From Marinospirillum celere (lineage in GTDB: Bacteria > Pseudomonadota > Gammaproteobacteria > Pseudomonadales > Halomonadaceae), in assembly GCF_900112235.1 (NCBI RefSeq), contig NZ_FOLH01000005.1, positions 1 to 64,000 of the forward strand: DNA of 64,000 nt, read 5' to 3'. Below the pieces are notes generated by a model, which was not told the origin of the DNA, did not search any database, and saw only the letters and a program-made list of their open reading frames with translations. A program made the position numbers and the translations under genes. Positions within the stretch are counted from its first letter, which is position 1, and each line of letters begins with the position of its first letter. Shown in pieces: positions 58,542 through 64,000 of the stretch.

Positions 58542-61238
58542 TCAATAACCGGGTTGACGTGCCTGGCGATCCAGCTCTTCACACAACCGAGCTTGGAGGC
58601 GATGACAGAGTTCAGGATCAGACAGCGGTGTTCCATCCTGGTGAGTGATAAAAAAGACATCCTCTACCCGCTCACCCAGGGTGGCAATTTTGGCGTTTTG
58701 TAGCCAGAGGTCAAATTCCACAAAAATTCGGCCAATGCGGGCCAGGAGGCCAGGGCGGTCGGGGGTAATGACTTCAACCAGGGTTCTTAGGTTGCTGGGA
58801 TCATTACTGATATAAACCTGAGTGGCCAGGTTGAAGTGTTTCAGCTGCCGAGGTGTATGGTGTTGGACCAAGGCTGGAAAATCTTCCGGGCTGTTTAGCT
58901 CCTTGATTAATTCCAGGCGTATCTCTTCCAAGCGTTCAGGGCTGCGTGGCACCTCTCCATCCTGCTCTAGGACAATCAGAGTGTTCAAGGTAAAGCCCTG
59001 GCGGCTGGTCGAAATACGGGCATCATGGATAGAAAGGCCCAAACGATCCATGATAGCTGCCGTAGCGGCGAAACCAAAGGCGGCATCTCGGGTATGAATA
59101 AATACCTTGGTGCCCCCTTCACTCATGTCCGTTGCCGGAGCCGCAACCAGAACCAAGGGCTGACCTGGTTCCTGCTGTTCCAAAATTCCCTGAGTATGCC
59201 AGGCCACTTCGCTGGGGGCATCCTGGAGGAAGTATTCATCATCCAGGGTTTTCCAGAGTTCACGCACCCGCTGCTCATTCACGTCCAGACTGCGCAAGAG
59301 CGTCATGGCTTCTTCCTGGGTTTCCAGGACTCTTTCCGTGGGGTCGATGGGGTTTTCCAAGCCACGGCGGAAGGCGCGATGAGTTTCGGTATAGAGTTGG
59401 TTCAGCAACGCCGCTCGCCAACCATTCCAAAGACTGGGGTTGGTGGCATTGATATCAGCAACGGTCAAGACATACAAATAATCCAGGCGCACCTGATCAC
59501 TGACCTGTTCAGCAAAGTGGCTAATCACGTCAGGATCAGATATATCCTGTTTTTGTGCGGTCATAGACATCAACAGGTGATTTTCGACCAGCCAGCTCAC
59601 CAGGTGAGTATCTCTTTTCGACAATTGATGGCGCTCACAAAAATCCCTGGCATCTTCAGCACCCAGTTCCGAGTGATCACCACCGCGGCCCTTACCAAGA
59701 TCATGATAAAGCCCCGCCAGCCAAATCACTTCCAATTTGGGTAGCTGCTGAATCAGGCGGGTCGCCAAAGGGTAGTCTTTACCATTGCTGGCATCCCGAA
59801 AGCTTTGCAGAAAACGCAACAGGCGCAGCGTATGGGCATCCACTGTGTAGACATGAAATAAATCATACTGGGTTAGGCCCACCGCATGACCAAATTCAGG
59901 CAGATAACGACCCAGCAGGCCATAACGACTCATGCGGGTGAGCTGCAGCGCGACATCACCGGAAGAACGGAGCAGTTCCATAAACAGGCTGCGGGCACCC
60001 AAGTCTCGTCGAAAGGACTCATCTACCAGATGACGATGATCGCGCAGGGCACGAATGGTTGAAGCCCGAACACCTTTAATAGAGGGATTTTCAGCCATCA
60101 ACAGAAAAATTTCTATGAGCGCAAAAGGATGGCGTTCAAAGACATTATCGCCCAGGTGCTCGATCAATCCATTGCGAATATGAAAGCGCTTGTTGAGTGG
60201 TTCCAGACTGACTTCTTCATCTTTTTGCAGCAGTGCTTCTTCAAAATGCTGCAAGAGCACATCATTGAGTTCTGTTAGGGTGGTGACGACTCGGAAATAG
60301 CGCTTCATGAATTGTTCGATCGCCAAGCGATTTTCACTATCCAGATAGCCAAAGAGCACAGCCAGCTGTCGCTGGTAATCAAACAGCAGTCGGTCTTCCG
60401 GACGGCCAGCCAAAACGTGCAGAGCGTAGCGCACCTGCCAGAGAAAACACTGACCCTGCTCCAGAATGCGCATTTCTGTTTCCGTCAGAAAACCTTCATT
60501 CAACAGGTCTTCAAGTGAATGGGCATTAAAATGGCGCTTGGCTACCCAGCCGATCATCTGGATATCGCGCAGGCCGCCCGGAGAGCTTTTGATATTCGGC
60601 TCCAGGCTATATTCGCTATTGTTGAATTTGTAATGCCGGGCAATCTGCTCTTGCCACTTGGCTTCAAAAAACTTTGCTGAAGGCCACATGCATTCGGTGC
60701 TTAAACGCTGCACCATCTCTTGGCGCAGGCCATCACTGCCAACCAGGGTGCGGTTTTCAAGCAGGTTGGTGACAACTGTAATGTCAGCCCTAGCTTCACG
60801 TTCACAGTCATTCAGTGAGCGTACGCTATGCCCGACATCCAGCTTGAGGTCCCAAAGCAGGGTAATAAAATCTGACAGAGGCTCTCGGTAGGGAGTGTCA
60901 TCATCATCTTTGAGCAGAATCAGCAAGTCGATGTCGGATTTGGGGTGGAGTTCACCTCGGCCATAACCGCCCACGGCGATCAGAGCAATGCGGTCATCGG
61001 GCCAGGCAAACTGCCGCCAGACGATGGCAAGTAGCTGATCCATTGCCCAGGCCCGACCATAAACCAGGTCGCGAATATCTGCACCATCGTAGAAAGCCTG
61101 ATCCAGACGCTGGTTTATCAAGCCCAGGGCTTTTTTAAATAGAGGAATGGGGGGCGCTGTCTTGGCCGTTAGCTGCTCCTCCAGCTTGGCAAAGTCAAAG
61201 AGTGTCGGCTTGGGCCTGAATTCATAATTAACGCTCAT
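58542..61238 (-). CDS. glnD: PII uridylyltransferase/uridylyl-removing enzyme
   Basis: 898 aa nitrogen sensor that uridylylates PII when glutamine is low. Nucleotidyltransferase domain with AVGGYGRGELHPKSDIDLLILL (about residue 77), the GlnD helical domain SPGGLRDIQMIGWV, HD domain (AGLYHDLGKGRGGDHSELGAEDA about residue 510) for de-uridylylation, and two C-terminal ACT domains (KVFIHTRDAAFGFAATAAIMD; TLVEVITPDRPGLLARIGRIF) that bind glutamine. Full length and intact. It is the third nitrogen-assimilation locus of the window, beside two GOGAT operons. Confidence 0.96.
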   Translation of the reverse strand: MSVNYEFRPKPTLFDFAKLEEQLTAKTAPPIPLFKKALGLINQRLDQAFYDGADIRDLVYGRAWAMDQLLAIVWRQFAWPDDRIALIAVGGYGRGELHPKSDIDLLILLKDDDDTPYREPLSDFITLLWDLKLDVGHSVRSLNDCEREARADITVVTNLLENRTLVGSDGLRQEMVQRLSTECMWPSAKFFEAKWQEQIARHYKFNNSEYSLEPNIKSSPGGLRDIQMIGWVAKRHFNAHSLEDLLNEGFLTETEMRILEQGQCFLWQVRYALHVLAGRPEDRLLFDYQRQLAVLFGYLDSENRLAIEQFMKRYFRVVTTLTELNDVLLQHFEEALLQKDEEVSLEPLNKRFHIRNGLIEHLGDNVFERHPFALIEIFLLMAENPSIKGVRASTIRALRDHRHLVDESFRRDLGARSLFMELLRSSGDVALQLTRMSRYGLLGRYLPEFGHAVGLTQYDLFHVYTVDAHTLRLLRFLQSFRDASNGKDYPLATRLIQQLPKLEVIWLAGLYHDLGKGRGGDHSELGAEDARDFCERHQLSKRDTHLVSWLVENHLLMSMTAQKQDISDPDVISHFAEQVSDQVRLDYLYVLTVADINATNPSLWNGWRAALLNQLYTETHRAFRRGLENPIDPTERVLETQEEAMTLLRSLDVNEQRVRELWKTLDDEYFLQDAPSEVAWHTQGILEQQEPGQPLVLVAAPATDMSEGGTKVFIHTRDAAFGFAATAAIMDRLGLSIHDARISTSRQGFTLNTLIVLEQDGEVPRSPERLEEIRLELIKELNSPEDFPALVQHHTPRQLKHFNLATQVYISNDPSNLRTLVEVITPDRPGLLARIGRIFVEFDLWLQNAKIATLGERVEDVFFITHQDGTPLSDPELCHRLQARLCEELDRQARQPGY

Positions 61239-61258
61239 GCTCCCCTGCCCCCTATTGC

Positions 61259-62038
61259 CTAAGCAAAATCTTCTTCATTACGACGTGTCAAAACCTCAAC
61301 CCCTGTCTCAGTTACCAGAAGGGTATGCTCCCACTGGGCTGACAGGCTGTGATCCTTGGTCACCACCGTCCAACCGTCTTTCATCAATTTGCAGTGACGC
61401 TTGCCTGCATTGATCATCGGTTCTATGGTGAAACACATACCCGGCTGCAGCTCAACATCCGTCTTTTCGTTGTAGCCATCATAGTGAAGCACCTGGGGAT
61501 CTTCGTGAAAGACCTTGCCGATGCCATGCCCACAGTATTCCTGAACCACTGAAAAGCGTTCTTTTTCAGCCATCTTTTGAATGCATTGGCCAATTTCTGA
61601 CAGGCGAGCACCGGGTTTAACCAGGGCAATGGAAGCGTAGAGGCTCTTTTGAGTAAATTCGACCAAACGCTTTGCCATAATCGTGGGCTCACCCACATAA
61701 AACATTTTGCTGGTGTCACCATGGTAGCCATCTTTGATGACGGTAATATCAATATTGATGATATCGCCTTTCTTCAACTTCTTGTTGTCATCTGGAATAC
61801 CATGACAAATCACATGGTTGACTGAGGTGCAGATTGACTTGGGAAAACCATGGTAATTCAAGGGCGCAGGAATAGCCCCTTGCTTCTCAGTAATATAGGC
61901 ATGACAAATGCGATCCAGCTCACCTGTGGTGACGCCGGGTTTAACATGCTCTTCCAACATTTCCAAAACTTCGGCTGCCAGGCGCCCGGCAACACGCATT
62001 TTTTCAATTTCGTCAGGGGTTTTAATGGTGATCATCAT
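61259..62038 (-). CDS. map: Methionine aminopeptidase, type I
   Basis: 259 aa. Metal ligands lie in NIDITVIKDGYHGDTSKMF, GHGIGKVFHEDPQVLHY, TIEPMI and SAQWEHTLLVTE. It removes the N-terminal Met from nascent proteins. The start is set at the ATG at 62038 (AAGAG 7 nt upstream; MMITIKTPDEIEKM); the second ATG three bases on is equally possible, and an upstream start adding ten residues is not supported. Divergent from rpsB, as in most gammaproteobacteria. Confidence 0.95.
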   Translation of the reverse strand: MMITIKTPDEIEKMRVAGRLAAEVLEMLEEHVKPGVTTGELDRICHAYITEKQGAIPAPLNYHGFPKSICTSVNHVICHGIPDDNKKLKKGDIINIDITVIKDGYHGDTSKMFYVGEPTIMAKRLVEFTQKSLYASIALVKPGARLSEIGQCIQKMAEKERFSVVQEYCGHGIGKVFHEDPQVLHYDGYNEKTDVELQPGMCFTIEPMINAGKRHCKLMKDGWTVVTKDHSLSAQWEHTLLVTETGVEVLTRRNEEDFA

Positions 62039-62103
62039 CACAAAACTCTTGATAAATACAAGCAACAAACAAATGCGGGCTTTATGTAGACGCAGGACTA
62101 TGC

Positions 62104-62330
62104 TATAAAGTGCGCGCTCAAATTAACCCCCGAAGGATACGGCAAGGGTCAGCCGAAGGCAAACCCACCCACCCCTTCACTCTCAAGGGTTATTTGCGCA
62201 TTGAACCTCCCACTTAGGGAAAAAAACGTCACACATATACCGGCACAGTCATCTGGGTGCCCGCTTCCTGAATCAGGGAAAGGGTTGATGTCTGGGGTGT
62301 ATGGAGGCCTAACCCGTACAATTTCGGAGT
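62104..62330 (+). promoter_or_regulatory. rpsB promoter and S2 autoregulatory leader
   Basis: TATAAA at 62104-62109 is followed by a GC-rich discriminator (GTGCGCGC), typical of stringently controlled promoters; the -35 is poor. The 200-nt leader ends with AGGGTT (62281-62286) pairing with AACCC (62311-62315) around GGTGTATGGAGGCCT, which resembles the conserved gammaproteobacterial rpsB leader bound by ribosomal protein S2. The ribosome site is CGGAG at 62325. This fills the 299-bp gap between map and rpsB. Confidence 0.55.
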
Positions 62331-62337
62331 AAATTTC

Positions 62338-63069
62338 ATGGCACAAGTATCCATGCGTGATCTGCTGCAAGCTGGCGCCCACTTTGGTCACCAGACCCGT
62401 TACTGGAACCCCAAGATGGGCAAGTACATCTTTGGTGCTCGCAACAAGATCCACATCATCAACCTCGAAAAAACCGTTCCTGCCCTGAACGAAGCCATTA
62501 CCTTTGTTGAAAAACTGGCTTCCGGCAAAAACAAAATTCTATTTGTTGGCACCAAGCGTGCTGCTGCCAAAACCATCCGCGAAGAAGCTGACAAGGTAGG
62601 CATGCCTTATGTCAACCACCGCTGGTTGGGCGGCATGTTGACCAACTACAAAACCATTCGTCAGTCTATTCGCCGCCTGCGTGACCTGGAAACCCAGCAG
62701 CAAGACGGTACCTTTGACAAGCTGACCAAGAAAGAAGTGCTGATGAACCAGCGCGAAATGGAAAAACTCGAGCGCTCTATCGGCGGCATCAAAAACATGG
62801 GCGGCCTGCCTGATGCTCTGTTCGTCGTTGATGTTGATCACGAGCGTTTGGCCATTAATGAAGCCAACAAGCTAGGCATTCCTGTTATTGGCGTTGTTGA
62901 TACCAACTCCGATCCTGATGGCGTAGACTTTGTCATTCCTGGCAACGATGATGCCATCCGTGCCGTCAAGCTCTACGTTGGTGCCATTGCTGCTGCCTGT
63001 GGCAAAGCTAAAGAAGCGGCCACTGACGAAGAACTGGTTGAAGTAGCTGAAGAACCAGCTGCCGAGTAA
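62338..63069 (+). CDS. rpsB: 30S ribosomal protein S2
   Basis: 243 aa. [83 protein letters not shown] and [27 protein letters not shown] are all S2 signatures. Acidic C-terminal tail. Standard partner of tsf. Confidence 0.98.
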   Translation: MAQVSMRDLLQAGAHFGHQTRYWNPKMGKYIFGARNKIHIINLEKTVPALNEAITFVEKLASGKNKILFVGTKRAAAKTIREEADKVGMPYVNHRWLGGMLTNYKTIRQSIRRLRDLETQQQDGTFDKLTKKEVLMNQREMEKLERSIGGIKNMGGLPDALFVVDVDHERLAINEANKLGIPVIGVVDTNSDPDGVDFVIPGNDDAIRAVKLYVGAIAAACGKAKEAATDEELVEVAEEPAAE

Positions 63070-63079
63070 GTCTTTCCAG

Positions 63080-63108
63080 GCCCGTTGCTATCCATCCTTG
63101 CAACGGGC
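63080..63108 (+). terminator. Attenuator-like hairpin between rpsB and tsf
   Basis: GCCCGTTGC and GCAACGGGC form a perfect 9-bp stem around 11 nt, followed by TTCTCT rather than a full T-run; likely partial termination that lowers tsf relative to rpsB. Confidence 0.6.
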
Positions 63109-63140
63109 TTCTCTACAAGTTTCCAAGGGGTCCTATTATT

Positions 63141-64000
63141 ATGGCAACGATTACTGCCTCCCAGGTAAAAGAACTGCGTGAACGTACCGGCCTAGCCATG
63201 ATGGAGTGCAAAAAAGCACTGCAAGAAGCTGACGGCGATATCGACCAGGCCATTGAAAACCTGCGTAAATCTTCTGGCTTGAAAGCCGCCAAGAAAGCCG
63301 GCCGTGTTGCTGCTGAAGGCGCTATTGCCACCCGTGTTGCCGCCGATGGCAGCTACGGTGTAATGATTGAAGTTAACTCCGAAACCGACTTTGTTGCTCG
63401 TGATGACAACTTCCTCGGTTTTGTAAACCAGGTTGCTGACCAGCTGCTGGCAACCCGCGAAACCGACGTTAGCAAACTGACTGCCGGTGACCTGGAAGCA
63501 GCGCGTGAAGCTCTGGTTCAAAAAATTGGCGAAAACATTACCGTACGTCGTGCCAGCTTGGTAGAAGCCGGCGACGGTGGCCTGGTCGGTCACTATGTAC
63601 ACGGTGGCCGTATTGGCGTACTGACTGTCCTGAAAGGCGGTGACGCTGAAGTGGCTAAAGATGTTGCCATGCATGTTGCTGCGGTTAATCCTAAAGTTTG
63701 CCGTCCTGATGACATGCCTCAGGAAGATCTGGACAAAGAAAAAGACATCATTCTTGCCCAGCCTGACATGGCCGGTAAGCCAGCTGAAATTGCTGAAAAA
63801 ATGGTCGGTGGCCGTCTTAAGAAGTTCCTGGCTGAAAACAGCCTGACTGAACAAGCCTTTATCAAGAACCCTGACCAAACGGTTGCCCAGTTTGCTAAAG
63901 CAGCAGGCGCTGAAGTCATCAGCTTCAATCGTTTTGAAGTGGGCGAAGGCATCGAGAAGAAAGAAGAAGACTTTGCCGCTGAAGTTGCCGCTCAGGTTGC
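63141..64000 (+). CDS. tsf: Elongation factor Ts (3' end cut by the window)
   Basis: 286 codons visible and still open at the window edge; typical EF-Ts is about 290 aa, so only a few residues are missing. The N terminus [24 protein letters not shown] (UBA-like domain) and [15 protein letters not shown] with the TDFVA motif that contacts EF-Tu are diagnostic. It catalyses GDP exchange on EF-Tu. Ribosome site AAGGGG at 63125. Confidence 0.97.
   Translation, partial: MATITASQVKELRERTGLAMMECKKALQEADGDIDQAIENLRKSSGLKAAKKAGRVAAEGAIATRVAADGSYGVMIEVNSETDFVARDDNFLGFVNQVADQLLATRETDVSKLTAGDLEAAREALVQKIGENITVRRASLVEAGDGGLVGHYVHGGRIGVLTVLKGGDAEVAKDVAMHVAAVNPKVCRPDDMPQEDLDKEKDIILAQPDMAGKPAEIAEKMVGGRLKKFLAENSLTEQAFIKNPDQTVAQFAKAAGAEVISFNRFEVGEGIEKKEEDFAAEVAAQV

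Overview
The window reads as chromosome of a free-living gammaproteobacterium close to the Pseudomonas/Oceanospirillales group. The evidence is gene order: eno-ftsB-ispD/F-truD-surE-pcm-rpoS followed by a Gac/Rsm-type sRNA, mrcA divergent from pilMNOPQ-aroK-aroB-damX-gltBD, and dapD-arsC-like-dapC-glnD-map opposite rpsB-tsf. The genus cannot be fixed from the sequence; a Marinospirillum-like oceanospirillad is only a guess.

Layout. 1-490: leader-distal end of a type I-E-like CRISPR array, with a decayed last repeat and a second, different repeat-like unit; its leader and cas genes would lie to the left. 500-2000: a lone YgiT-type zinc-finger gene, a YdcF-family membrane protein and glyoxalase I. 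2.1-6.1 kb: pyrG-kdsA-eno. 6.1-13.3 kb: a small outer-membrane protein, then ftsB, a fused ispDF, truD, surE, pcm, a DUF368 membrane protein, rpoS (no nlpD) and a CsrB/RsmZ-like sRNA with 15 GGA motifs. 13.3-17.2 kb: a DUF3943 protein, a beta-barrel protein and a YgiQ radical-SAM protein. 17.2-19.1 kb: four overlapping genes encoding two consecutive MNT/HEPN pairs behind a double palindrome. 19-23.1 kb (minus): HIT hydrolase and a minor-pilin cluster (pilX-like with a Gly-Lys minisatellite, pilW, pilV, fimT/gspH), preceded by what looks like the 3' stub of pilY1. 23.1-30 kb: priA, rpmE, malic enzyme, mrcA. 30-38 kb: pilMNOPQ, aroKB, damX.

38.4-54.7 kb holds two complete glutamate synthase operons of different lineages. 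The first (gltB 1500 aa, gltD 472 aa) is the usual proteobacterial form; the second (1537 and 494 aa) resembles the Firmicutes/plant-type form. Both are preceded by a similar sigma-54-like promoter block. Between them lie an AbiEi/AbiEii toxin-antitoxin cassette, bracketed by a duplicated 3' end of gltD, and an EAL-CBS-GGDEF protein. 54.8-64 kb: two small hypothetical genes, the lysine/DAP genes dapD and dapC with an ArsC-like gene between them, glnD (PII uridylyltransferase), map, and divergently rpsB and tsf (cut by the window end).

Themes. Nitrogen assimilation is concentrated here (two GOGATs and glnD). Post-transcriptional and stationary-phase control is represented by rpoS with a structured leader and the adjacent sRNA. 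Type IV pilus genes occur in two clusters. Defence or toxin-antitoxin functions appear at four places: the CRISPR array, the orphan YgiT-type gene, the double MNT/HEPN cassette and AbiE.
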